NCBI GenBank assembly: GCA_934100165.1
Contig: CAKOPN010000003.1
Coordinates: forward strand, 124,001 to 188,000
Direction: 5' to 3'
DNA from: an uncultured Bacilli bacterium
GTDB taxonomy: Bacteria; Bacillota_I; Bacilli_A; RF39; UBA660
DNA: 64,000 bases
In this document: positions 16,996 to 25,129 of the stretch, one piece after another
Numbering within the stretch: the stretch's first letter is position 1
Layout of the letters: every line of letters starts with the position of its first letter
The notes under the pieces: generated by a model
What the model saw: the letters and a program-made list of their open reading frames with translations, nothing else
What the model was told of the DNA's origin: nothing
The model's database searches: none
Translations under genes and position numbers: made by a program

Positions 16996-17925
16996 TTATA
17001 CCTTCTTTCTTTTTTTCATTACCAATAGATTTTGTACTATTGTAAACGCATTTGTTGTAATCCAATATATGTTAAGTGCTGAAGACATAAATACTGACAT
17101 AACAAGTATCATAAAAAACATAACTTTATTCATTGTTTTTACTTGTGCATTATCTGGATTTGATGCTGAATTAACTTTTAATGAATAATAAGTTGAAGCT
17201 CCTACTAGCAAAGTTAGTATAATATAAATAAAGTTTCCATTCGTCATACCAGTTAATGGAACAGTTCCAAGTTGAAATCCTAAGAATGTTTCTTCATAAA
17301 TAGCAGGTACTCTATTTATTGCTTCCAAGAATGCAATAAACAAAGGTAACTGAATAAGAGCAAATATACATCCAGTAATTGGATTTAAATTGTATTTTTT
17401 ATATATCATTGCCATTTCTTGAGACTTTCTCATCATAGAATCGTTATCTGTTTTATTTGCATATTTTTTCTCAAGTCTATCTAAGTCAGGTTTTGCTGCC
17501 TTCATAAGTTCAGATTGCATTGCTGTTTTCTTAGTAATTGGAAATGCAATAAGTCTTATTATTAAACTAGCAATAATAAGTGCAAGTCCATTACTCTTAA
17601 CAAATTTACCAATTTTCAAAATAGCCCAAGCAAGTGGTTTTATAAATACACTTGTCCAAATACCTTCATAACCACCACTAGTTATAGAAAAATTTTTACA
17701 GCTTGGTAATTCTTCCAAGTTTATTTCATCCTTATATTTAGTATATATTTCATAAGTCTCTTTATCTTCTGGCTTACATAGGATATTTTGTGTCAAACTT
17801 TGACCTGTCGTTGGATTTTTTACTGCCTTACCATCTTCAGACTTAAGTTGTTTAGTACATCCTACTAAAACAAACATTACCAAAAGTAAAAGTATAACTA
17901 TCTTATTTTTATTTTTTTTCTTCAT
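16996..17925 (-). CDS. yidC: Membrane protein insertase YidC (SpoIIIJ type)
   Basis: 309 residues. The N-terminus is a lipoprotein signal with lipobox LVGC, so the mature protein is probably lipid-anchored, as Gram-positive SpoIIIJ/YidC2 are. The insertase core contains the conserved Arg in SLIIRLIAFPITKKTAMQSE, a LDRLEKKYANK cytoplasmic loop and five transmembrane segments. It inserts membrane proteins with or without Sec; SpoIIIJ is needed for forespore development in Bacillus. It overlaps rnpA by 17 bp. Confidence 0.97.
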   Translation of the reverse strand: MKKKNKNKIVILLLLVMFVLVGCTKQLKSEDGKAVKNPTTGQSLTQNILCKPEDKETYEIYTKYKDEINLEELPSCKNFSITSGGYEGIWTSVFIKPLAWAILKIGKFVKSNGLALIIASLIIRLIAFPITKKTAMQSELMKAAKPDLDRLEKKYANKTDNDSMMRKSQEMAMIYKKYNLNPITGCIFALIQLPLFIAFLEAINRVPAIYEETFLGFQLGTVPLTGMTNGNFIYIILTLLVGASTYYSLKVNSASNPDNAQVKTMNKVMFFMILVMSVFMSSALNIYWITTNAFTIVQNLLVMKKRKKV

Positions 17926-18274
17926 TCAAAATCTCCTTCTTATAATAACTATTCACTTTTTCAATTAAATTAACATATTTTTTCTCTTTATCAGCAAAAT
18001 CTAAATTAACATAACCGTTCCTAATTATTATAATATAATCAACTCCATTTTGGTAGTATTTTTTATTTTTATCTATTATAAAGCGAAGTTGTCTTTTATA
18101 TTTATTTCTGAAAACTGCATTACCTAGTTTTTTACTAACAGATATACCAAATCTAGTAATAGAAAGTCCATTTCCTTTTATATATAAGGAATAACACTCA
18201 TTTTTAGCAAATTTACCAGTATGAATTATATCAGAAAACTCATAATTTTTCTTTACAGTATGAAGTTTATCCAC
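17909..18274 (-). CDS. rnpA: Ribonuclease P protein component
   Basis: 121 residues with the RNR motif region NAVFRNKYKRQLR and SITRFGISVSKKLG upstream. It binds the catalytic RNase P RNA and matures tRNA 5' ends. It lies between rpmH and yidC as usual. Confidence 0.97.
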   Translation of the reverse strand: MDKLHTVKKNYEFSDIIHTGKFAKNECYSLYIKGNGLSITRFGISVSKKLGNAVFRNKYKRQLRFIIDKNKKYYQNGVDYIIIIRNGYVNLDFADKEKKYVNLIEKVNSYYKKEILNEEKK

Positions 18275-18302
18275 AAAAACACCTCAAATCTTAAACAAAA
18301 AC

Positions 18303-18325
18303 AAAAAAGCCACTGTTCACAGTGG
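18303..18325 (-). terminator. Terminator between rpmH and rnpA
   Basis: Minus-strand CCACTG-TGAA-CAGTGG, a perfect 6-bp stem with a tetraloop, followed by six or more T residues. It would lower rnpA expression relative to L34, as expected from their needs. Confidence 0.8.
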
Positions 18326-18332
18326 AATTTCT

Positions 18333-18452
18333 TTAAACTAACTTCTTACGACCTTTTGCTCTTCTCTTATTTAAAACCTTAGACTTAATACGAGCAAAGA
18401 ATCCATGTTTCTTAGCTTTTTTTCTATTATTTGGTTGATAAGTTCTTTTCAC
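18333..18452 (-). CDS. rpmH: 50S ribosomal protein L34
   Basis: 39 residues: (M/V)KRTYQPNNRKKAKKHGFF continuing with ARIKSKVLNKRRAKGRKKLV. This is the full L34 sequence, although the usual 44 residues are shortened. The start codon is GTG at 18452, with GGAGGTGG 6 bases upstream. It is the first gene left of oriC and transcribed away from it. Confidence 0.97.
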   Translation of the reverse strand: MKRTYQPNNRKKAKKHGFFARIKSKVLNKRRAKGRKKLV

Positions 18453-18810
18453 AATTCCACCTCCAAACTAAAATCTCCATTATTATAATAATGAAAATAA
18501 GGATTTGTCAATTAAAATAATAACACTAGTTGAAAAAGTTATCAAGAAAATTGTAAATAAAATAGTTCTAAAAGTTATTAACAGAATTCACAGGACTGTT
18601 GAAAACTTAATTAACACCTGTGAATTAAAAATTGTGGAAAATGTGGAAAACTAACTTTTTCCTTTATATAAAAAGTGTTTGCCTGTGGATATTTTTGTTA
18701 ATAACTTGTGGATAAAGATTTTTCTTACTTTTTCACTTTCCTTTTTTCCACATTTAAGTTAAAATATCTTATGTATTTGGAAGACGTATATCAAGGGGGG
18801 AGGTGAATTT
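18453..18810. other. oriC: Replication origin, rpmH-dnaA part (DnaA boxes)
   Basis: 358 bp without a gene. A perfect DnaA box TTATCCACA lies on the minus strand at 18707-18715. Near-matches are TGTGGATAT at 18684-18692, TTTTCCACA at 18744-18752, and two TGTGGAAAA repeats around 18634-18651. The position between rpmH and dnaA and the strand switch here are the classic bipartite Bacillus oriC layout. The dnaA promoter must also lie here, but I cannot assign its hexamers with confidence. Confidence 0.85.
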
Positions 18811-20181
18811 ATGGATAATTCAGATTTATGGACCAACATTCTTGCTAAAATAAAGAAAGAAACAAACTCTTTATCATACCAAACTTGGTTCGAGGACACA
18901 AAACTATACTCATTAGAAAAAGGTGTAGCAAAAATTCTAGTTCCTTATGCACTTCATAAAGACCATTTAGCTAATAACTATAAAAAACTTATAACATCTT
19001 GCTTTATCGAAGAGATAGGAGAAACAGTAGAACTTGAATTTGTTATAAAAGAAGATTTAGATATAACACCTGAGGAAGAAAATCAATCTCAAAACGATAT
19101 AAAAGAAAAAAATATTTATGAAAATAATGTATTTGAATCAAATTTAAATAAAAAATATACATTTGAAAATTTCATAGTAGGTAATAGTAATAGATTTGCT
19201 CATGCAGCTGCACTTGCAGTAGCAGAAAAACCTGGAGAAACCTATAATCCTTTATTTATATATGGTAACAGTGGATTAGGTAAAACTCATTTGATGCATG
19301 CAATAGGAAATTACATTGCCAAACATAGCAATAAAAAAGTTTTATATGTAACAAGTGAAACTTTTGTGTCGGAATTTGTTGAAATAACCAAAAAACAAGG
19401 AAATAAAAGTAATTTTGAATATATAGACTTTTTTAAACAGAAATACCGTAATATTGATGTTCTTATAATTGACGACATACAATTTTTAGCAGGAGCAACA
19501 GAGTCACAAAAAGAATTTTTCCATACTTTCAACAACCTCTATGGTGAAAACAAACAAATAATTATATCTTCCGATAGATCTCCAAATGACCTAAAAGTCT
19601 TTGAAGATAGGCTAAGAACAAGATTTAGTTGGGGATTACCAGTTAATATCTATCCACCAGATTTTGAACTAAAAATGGCTATATTGAAGAAGAGAATAGT
19701 AGGGGAACAAGTAACAAAAGAAATTCCAGAACAAGTTATAGAATACATGGCTTCTAATATTGGGACAGACATCAGACAACTAGAGGGAAGTGTTAACAGA
19801 CTAATGGCATATTCAACAATGATGTGTGCAGAAATTGACTTAAACCTTGCAATAGAAGCATTAAAAGACTATGTAAATGCTGGTTACAGTGAAAAAAATG
19901 ATGTAAGTCGTATTCAAAAAATAGTAGCAGATTATTTTAAAGTTTCTATTGAAGACTTAAAATCAAAGAAGAGAAACGCTGACATAGCATTTCCAAGGCA
20001 AATAGCAATGTATTTATGTAGAAAACTAACAGAAGAATCATTTCCTAAAATAGGAATAGAATTTGGTGGAAAAGACCACTCAACAGTTATGCATTCCTGT
20101 GAAAAAATAGAACTAGAGATAAAAACTAACAAACAGTTTGCCGAAACTATAGAAAAACTAGAAAAAGACATAAGTAATTAA
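18811..20181 (+). CDS. dnaA: Chromosomal replication initiator DnaA
   Basis: 456 residues. Domain I at the N-terminus (SYQTWFEDTKLY), a short variable linker, then the AAA+ domain with Walker A GNSGLGKTH, Walker B VLIIDDIQFLAG and sensor regions. Domain IV carries the DnaA-box-binding signature GGKDHSTVMHSCEKIE. GGGGGGAGGTG precedes the ATG. DnaA opens oriC and loads the helicase. Confidence 0.99.
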   Translation: MDNSDLWTNILAKIKKETNSLSYQTWFEDTKLYSLEKGVAKILVPYALHKDHLANNYKKLITSCFIEEIGETVELEFVIKEDLDITPEEENQSQNDIKEKNIYENNVFESNLNKKYTFENFIVGNSNRFAHAAALAVAEKPGETYNPLFIYGNSGLGKTHLMHAIGNYIAKHSNKKVLYVTSETFVSEFVEITKKQGNKSNFEYIDFFKQKYRNIDVLIIDDIQFLAGATESQKEFFHTFNNLYGENKQIIISSDRSPNDLKVFEDRLRTRFSWGLPVNIYPPDFELKMAILKKRIVGEQVTKEIPEQVIEYMASNIGTDIRQLEGSVNRLMAYSTMMCAEIDLNLAIEALKDYVNAGYSEKNDVSRIQKIVADYFKVSIEDLKSKKRNADIAFPRQIAMYLCRKLTEESFPKIGIEFGGKDHSTVMHSCEKIELEIKTNKQFAETIEKLEKDISN

Positions 20182-20312
20182 CAACTTATACACAAATTTT
20201 CCACAACACCTGTGCATAAAATTTTGTTATATAATAAGGCTAAACTATAGTTTTCCACATTTTCCACAGTAATAATATAAAAAATAATAAAAAGAAAGAG
20301 AGAATAAACATT
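20182..20312. other. oriC: Replication origin, dnaA-dnaN part (DnaA-box cluster, AT-rich)
   Basis: Contains consensus DnaA boxes TTATACACA (20186-20194, its first bases next to the dnaA stop) and TGTGCATAA (20211-20219), plus TTTTCCACA near-matches at 20197-20205 and at 20251-20268. An AT-rich stretch around 20220-20250 is a candidate unwinding element. In Bacillus the origin unwinds in this dnaA-dnaN gap. Confidence 0.82.
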
Positions 20313-21443
20313 ATGAAACTAAAAATTAAAAGAGAATTATTATTAGAAAATTTAAACAAAGTATCAAAAGCAATTTCAACTAAAAACCTAATACCTTCTT
20401 TATCAGGAATTAAATTTGATTTAACAAAAGAAGGTCTAACTTTAACAGCTTCCAACAATGACTTAACAATTCAAAAGTTCATTGAAATAAAAGATGAAAA
20501 TATGAATGTACAAGAAGAAGGAATCATCATCATTCAAGGAAAAGAAATTTTAGATATTGTAAGAGTTATTCCAGAAGAAGAAATAAATATAGAAGTAATT
20601 GATGAACTCAAAGTCCTTATTTATACTGATGATGAAAAGATTAAATATGATTTAAATGTAATAAACAAAAGTGAATATCCTAATGTAAATCTAGAAAAGA
20701 GTGATAATTATATAACTATAAGCTCCGAAGAACTATTAAATATTGTTAAAGAAACAGCTTTTGCTACATCTACTGATGAATCAAGACCTGTTCTTACAGG
20801 AATTAACTTTAAAATAAATGGTGACTTATTAGAATGTAGTGCAACAGATTCTTATAGACTTGCTAAAAAAGAAATTAGACTTAACAAACCAGTAGAGGAA
20901 ATCTATAATATTATTATTCCTGGTAAAAATATTATTGAGTTTAGTAAAATTATCGATGATAAAGAAGGGGAAATTAAACTTCACGTATTTAATAATAAAA
21001 TTTTATTTGAAGAAGATAACTTATTATTTCAATCAAGATTGATTAATGGTAATTATCCTAATACATCTAAGTTAATACCAGAAGATTCTGTATTAAAAAT
21101 CAAAGCCAAATTATCACAATTATATAATGTAATAGGACAAGCAAGCATATTAACAACTGATAAAGAAAAAAATATAGTATCTTTATCAACTAACGGAGAT
21201 TTGTTAATTGTTAAATCAGTTTCAAATGAAAAAGGAAAAGCTGAAATGAAAATGAATATCGAGAAAAATAATAATGAAGATATTACTATTGCATTTAGTG
21301 CAAAGTATATGATGGAAGCTTTAAATGCTTTAAATACAGATATCATTGAAATGTCATTTATCGGAGAAGTTAAACCAATAACAATAAAAAATACTACAGA
21401 AGATGGACTTATTCAGCTAGTAGTACCAATTAGAACATACTAA
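20313..21443 (+). CDS. dnaN: DNA polymerase III sliding clamp (beta subunit)
   Basis: 376 residues with three clamp repeats. Recognisable parts are LLENLNKVSKAISTKNLIPS at the start, ATDSYRLAKKEI in the second domain, and the C-terminal LVVPIRTY, close to the universal M-P-(M/V)-R-x-Y ending. It tethers polymerase to DNA and is a hub for mismatch repair and initiation control. Confidence 0.98.
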   Translation: MKLKIKRELLLENLNKVSKAISTKNLIPSLSGIKFDLTKEGLTLTASNNDLTIQKFIEIKDENMNVQEEGIIIIQGKEILDIVRVIPEEEINIEVIDELKVLIYTDDEKIKYDLNVINKSEYPNVNLEKSDNYITISSEELLNIVKETAFATSTDESRPVLTGINFKINGDLLECSATDSYRLAKKEIRLNKPVEEIYNIIIPGKNIIEFSKIIDDKEGEIKLHVFNNKILFEEDNLLFQSRLINGNYPNTSKLIPEDSVLKIKAKLSQLYNVIGQASILTTDKEKNIVSLSTNGDLLIVKSVSNEKGKAEMKMNIEKNNNEDITIAFSAKYMMEALNALNTDIIEMSFIGEVKPITIKNTTEDGLIQLVVPIRTY

Positions 21444-21515
21444 AACAATATACGACATAATTTGCTATGTAAATATGATATTATAACCACATATTTTTTA
21501 GGGGGATAATATTAT

Positions 21516-21974
21516 ATGAAAAAGTATGAAATCAATAAAGAAACATTTGCAGTAGTGGGAAAAGAAGATGAAAAAACAAGAATTATAGAGAAAAATGAAG
21601 AATATCTCATAGATTCTGGAGCTTACCAAATTATGGATGAAAGTTGCTGTTATTATGGCAGCAGTTACTATGGTAGACTTAAAGCTGCTAAAAAAATGTT
21701 AAATTGCAGTTATAAAATACCAATTTTAGTTGAAGAAAGTAGTTGCTTAATATTTTTTCCAATAAAGTCTTCTTTATTAAAAGACTGCTGTTGGATAAAT
21801 TTAAATAGTATAAAAAAAATAGAGAAATATAAAGACAAGTCTCTAATTGTGTTTATAAATGATAGAAAAATGGCTGTTCCAGTATCTAAAATGGTCTTAA
21901 AAAATCAAATAGCAAGGGCAACCATGTTAGAGGCAATAATTTTAAAGAGGATGAATGCAAAAAAAATAGCATAA
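21516..21974 (+). CDS. comK: ComK-family competence transcription factor
   Basis: 152 residues. The stretch SCCYYGSSYYGRLKAAKKM aligns with the ComK core SCRFFGSSYAGR, followed by KIPILVEESSCLIFFPIKSS and CCWINLNSIKKI, matching the ComK segments for IMVDPSNQIFLFPT and CGWIS. ComK binds AT-rich K-boxes and switches on DNA-uptake genes. Shorter than Bacillus ComK (192), lacking most of the C-terminal tail involved in MecA/ClpCP control. It has its own ribosome-binding site (AGGGGGATAAT) and lies where S4-domain rlbA/yaaA normally sits. Activity is not shown by sequence alone. Confidence 0.85.
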   Translation: MKKYEINKETFAVVGKEDEKTRIIEKNEEYLIDSGAYQIMDESCCYYGSSYYGRLKAAKKMLNCSYKIPILVEESSCLIFFPIKSSLLKDCCWINLNSIKKIEKYKDKSLIVFINDRKMAVPVSKMVLKNQIARATMLEAIILKRMNAKKIA

Positions 21975-21987
21975 ATCCTTTTTTTCT

Positions 21988-22016
21988 TTGGTTAAATGCC
22001 CAATATGTGATATAAT
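21988..22016 (+). promoter_or_regulatory. Promoter upstream of recF
   Basis: TTGGTT (21988-21993), 17-bp spacer, TATAAT (22011-22016). It drives recF and probably gyrB-gyrA separately from dnaA-dnaN-comK. Confidence 0.7.
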
Positions 22017-22061
22017 TATATTGTATGTATAGGAATACTGTAAAAGGTTAAGGTGGAAAAA

Positions 22062-22127
22062 ATGGGCAAAAGCAGAAGAATTATTGATATTAAGAAAAGT
22101 CAAACTAATAAATTTTCGAAATTATAA
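22062..22127 (+). CDS. Possible 21-residue leader peptide overlapping the recF start
   Basis: An ATG with a good ribosome-binding site (AAGGTGG, 7 bases upstream) opens a 21-codon frame (MGKSRRIIDIKKSQTNKFSK plus Leu, then TAA) that overlaps the first 44 bases of recF in another frame. recF itself starts with TTG and has only a weak AGAAG upstream. The peptide may couple or limit recF translation. Could be chance. Confidence 0.35.
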   Translation: MGKSRRIIDIKKSQTNKFSKL

Positions 22128-23214
22128 AAAATTATCTCTTAATTTAGATAAAAAAATAAATATATTTATAGGAGATAATGCCCAAGGAAAAACAAATATA
22201 CTAGAAAGTATATATTTTTTAGCCTTAACAAAGTCTTATCGAACAGTAGATCAGAATCTAATTAGAAAAGAAGCAGTAGCAGCTAAAGTAAATGGAGAAA
22301 TAAAAGATAAATCAATTTATAGAAGCATGTCCGTTGAAATTTCTAAAGATTCTAAGATTGTAAGAATAAACAACAATGAGGTAAAAAAAATATCAGATTA
22401 TATAACTAATTTAAATGTCATATTGATTTCACCAGAGGATATAAGCATAATTCAAGGTACACCAGCAGAACGTAGAAATTTTTTAAATATTGAACTGAGC
22501 CAATTATCTAGAAATTACATAAAAAAATACAATGAGTTTAATAAGTTATTAAAAATTAGAAACAACTATCTAAAAATGCTGTATAAAAGTTCAAATACTG
22601 ATAGAAGATATTTAGATAGCGTTACAGATAATCTAATTGAAAGAGAAGTTGATATCTACAAAGAAAGAAAAATGTTTATAGATAAGATAAATGAGAGAAT
22701 AACACAGATATTTGAGAACATAACTGGCAAAAAGAACTTTAAAGTAAAATATGAAACAAATGTGGAATTTTCAGAATTTACTGATAAGTGTATTAGCGAT
22801 ACATTAAAAGAAAGATATAATCGTAATTACATGAAAGAAGTAGAGAATGGGATGACTCTTTATGGACCACATAGAGATGATTTAAGTTTTACATTAGATA
22901 ATGATGATATTAAACTTTATGGTTCTCAAGGACAACAGAAGGTGGCTACAATAGCCCTAAAACTCTCAGAAATCGATATTTTTAAGGAAGTTAAGGACAG
23001 TTACCCTATAATACTATTAGATGATATATTTAGCGAATTAGACACTAAAAGCAGGAATAAACTAATAGGCTACATAAATCGTGATATTCAGGTAGTAATA
23101 ACATCAAATGATACTAAAGGTTTAAATAAAAAGTTTTTAGATATTGCTAAGATATCAAAAGTAGTAAATGGAAATGTAATAGAAAAGGTGGGAAAAAATA
23201 ATGGAAAAGAATAA
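22084..23214 (+). CDS. recF: DNA replication and repair protein RecF
   Basis: 376-residue SMC-like ATPase. Walker A is GDNAQGKTN in the N-terminal part, the signature region is LYGSQGQQKVATIALKLSE, and Walker B is PIILLDDIFSELD. It loads RecA at gaps with RecO and RecR (recR is at 31.3 kb). The TTG start at 22084 gives an N-terminus (MILRKVKLINFRNYKKL) that lines up with other RecF proteins. It overlaps gyrB by 14 bp. Confidence 0.97.
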   Translation: MILRKVKLINFRNYKKLSLNLDKKINIFIGDNAQGKTNILESIYFLALTKSYRTVDQNLIRKEAVAAKVNGEIKDKSIYRSMSVEISKDSKIVRINNNEVKKISDYITNLNVILISPEDISIIQGTPAERRNFLNIELSQLSRNYIKKYNEFNKLLKIRNNYLKMLYKSSNTDRRYLDSVTDNLIEREVDIYKERKMFIDKINERITQIFENITGKKNFKVKYETNVEFSEFTDKCISDTLKERYNRNYMKEVENGMTLYGPHRDDLSFTLDNDDIKLYGSQGQQKVATIALKLSEIDIFKEVKDSYPIILLDDIFSELDTKSRNKLIGYINRDIQVVITSNDTKGLNKKFLDIAKISKVVNGNVIEKVGKNNGKE

Positions 23215-25120
23215 TTCAACATATGATTCATCATCAATACAAGTTCTAGAAGGCCTTGAAGCGGTCAGAAAAAGACCTGGTATGTATATTGGTACTACTG
23301 GTGCTAGAGGTCTTCATCATCTTGTATGGGAAATTGTTGATAATGCCATAGATGAAGCATTAGCTGGTTATTGTGACTTAATTACTGTTACGGTAGGAAA
23401 AGAAAACACAATAAGAGTAACAGATAATGGACGTGGCATTCCAACAGATATACACCCAAAAACAGGAAAATCAACAGTAGAAACAGTATATACAGTTTTG
23501 CATGCAGGTGGAAAATTTGGTGGTGGTGGATACAAAGTATCTGGCGGACTTCACGGAGTAGGAGCAAGTGTAGTAAATGCCTTGTCTGCTTGGCTAGAAG
23601 TAGAAGTTCATAAAAATGGAAAAATTTATTTTCAAAGATATGAAAATGGTGGACATCCTACAGAACCTTTAAAAGTTATTGGTGAATGTAATGAAGATGA
23701 TACAGGAACGATAGTAACATTTTTACCAGATCCAACAATATTTGAAGAAACAACGGTATTTGATTATGATACATTAAAGCAGAGAATTAGAGAATTAGCC
23801 TTTTTAAATAGAGGATTAACTATTAAATTAGCAGATGAAAGAACAGATACTGAAGATACATTTATGTATGAAGGTGGAATATCTGAGTATGTAAGAATGA
23901 TAAATAAGAGTAGGAATCCTATTCATGAGACAATTCTTGATGTAAATGGTACAGAAAATGACATTTCCATTGAAGTTGCTATGCAATATAATGAAACTTA
24001 TAATAGCTGCATTTATTCTTTCGTTAATAACATAAATACTCCTGAAGGTGGTACACATGAAGATGGTGTGAGACTTGCATTAACTAGAGTTTTAAACAAA
24101 TATGCAACTAATAACAATTTATTAAAAAATAATGATGATAGTTTGCTTTTTGATGACGTTAAAGAAGGAATTACATTGATAGTGTCATGCAAACATCCAA
24201 ATCCACAATTTGAAGGACAAACTAAAACAAAACTTGGTAATATAGAAGTAAGACAGATTGCAAGCAAAATTTTTGGTGAAGGATTAGAAAGATTTTTAAT
24301 GGAAAATCCTAATCAAGCAAGAATTATTATTGAAAAAGCCATGACAGCATCGCGTGCAAGAGTTGCTGCTAAAAAAGCAAGAGAATTGACAAGAAGAAAA
24401 GGTGACTTAGAGATTACCAATTTCTATGGAAAATTAACAGACTGTAAAAGTAAAGATCCAAGTGAATCTGAAATATTCTTAGTCGAGGGTGACTCAGCTG
24501 GTGGTTCTGCTAAAAAAGGTAGAGATTATATGACCCAAGCCATACTGCCTTTGAGAGGTAAAATTCTAAACGTTGAAAAAGCAAGACTTGATAGAGCTTT
24601 AGGAAACGAAGAAATAAGAACAATGATAACTGCATTTGGTACAGGTATAGGCGAAGAATTTGATATTTCAAAATTAAGATATGACAAAATAATAATTATG
24701 ACAGATGCCGATGTTGATGGTGCTCATATAAGAATATTATTACTAACATTATTTTATAGATTTTTTAGAGAAGTTGTTGAAAAAGGTCACGTATATGCCG
24801 CTCAACCACCATTGTTCAAAGTAGTGTATGGAAAGAATAGTAAATATGTACTTAATGAAGAAGAAAGAGATGCATATTTAAAGACATTACCAGAAAATGC
24901 TAAATATACTATCACAAGAATGAAAGGTTTAGGAGAAATGGATGCTGATGAGTTGAGAGATACAACTATGTCAAAAGAAAATAGAATATTAAGACAGATT
25001 ACCGTAGAAGATGCATTTTCTGCAGACGAAGTATTTAAAACTTTAATGGGTGACGATGTAGAACCAAGAAGAGATTTTATAGAAAAGAATGCAAAATATG
25101 TAAGCAACTTGGATATTTAG
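23201..25120 (+). CDS. gyrB: DNA gyrase subunit B
   Basis: 639 residues. GHKL ATPase motifs (VDNAIDEALAGYCD, DNGRGIPTDIHP, VSGGLHGVGASVVNALS), a transducer domain, the TOPRIM motif EGDSAGGSA with later DADVDGAHIR, and the C-terminal RRDFIEKNAKYVSNLDI typical of GyrB. With GyrA it adds negative supercoils. It starts inside the last codons of recF. Confidence 0.99.
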   Translation: MEKNNSTYDSSSIQVLEGLEAVRKRPGMYIGTTGARGLHHLVWEIVDNAIDEALAGYCDLITVTVGKENTIRVTDNGRGIPTDIHPKTGKSTVETVYTVLHAGGKFGGGGYKVSGGLHGVGASVVNALSAWLEVEVHKNGKIYFQRYENGGHPTEPLKVIGECNEDDTGTIVTFLPDPTIFEETTVFDYDTLKQRIRELAFLNRGLTIKLADERTDTEDTFMYEGGISEYVRMINKSRNPIHETILDVNGTENDISIEVAMQYNETYNSCIYSFVNNINTPEGGTHEDGVRLALTRVLNKYATNNNLLKNNDDSLLFDDVKEGITLIVSCKHPNPQFEGQTKTKLGNIEVRQIASKIFGEGLERFLMENPNQARIIIEKAMTASRARVAAKKARELTRRKGDLEITNFYGKLTDCKSKDPSESEIFLVEGDSAGGSAKKGRDYMTQAILPLRGKILNVEKARLDRALGNEEIRTMITAFGTGIGEEFDISKLRYDKIIIMTDADVDGAHIRILLLTLFYRFFREVVEKGHVYAAQPPLFKVVYGKNSKYVLNEEERDAYLKTLPENAKYTITRMKGLGEMDADELRDTTMSKENRILRQITVEDAFSADEVFKTLMGDDVEPRRDFIEKNAKYVSNLDI

Positions 25121-25129
25121 GAGGTTTTT

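Noticed and set aside
21445..21456. CAATATACGACA shared with 5995-6006
   Set aside because: A single 12-base match in non-coding AT-rich sequence, no symmetry and no third copy noticed; probably chance.
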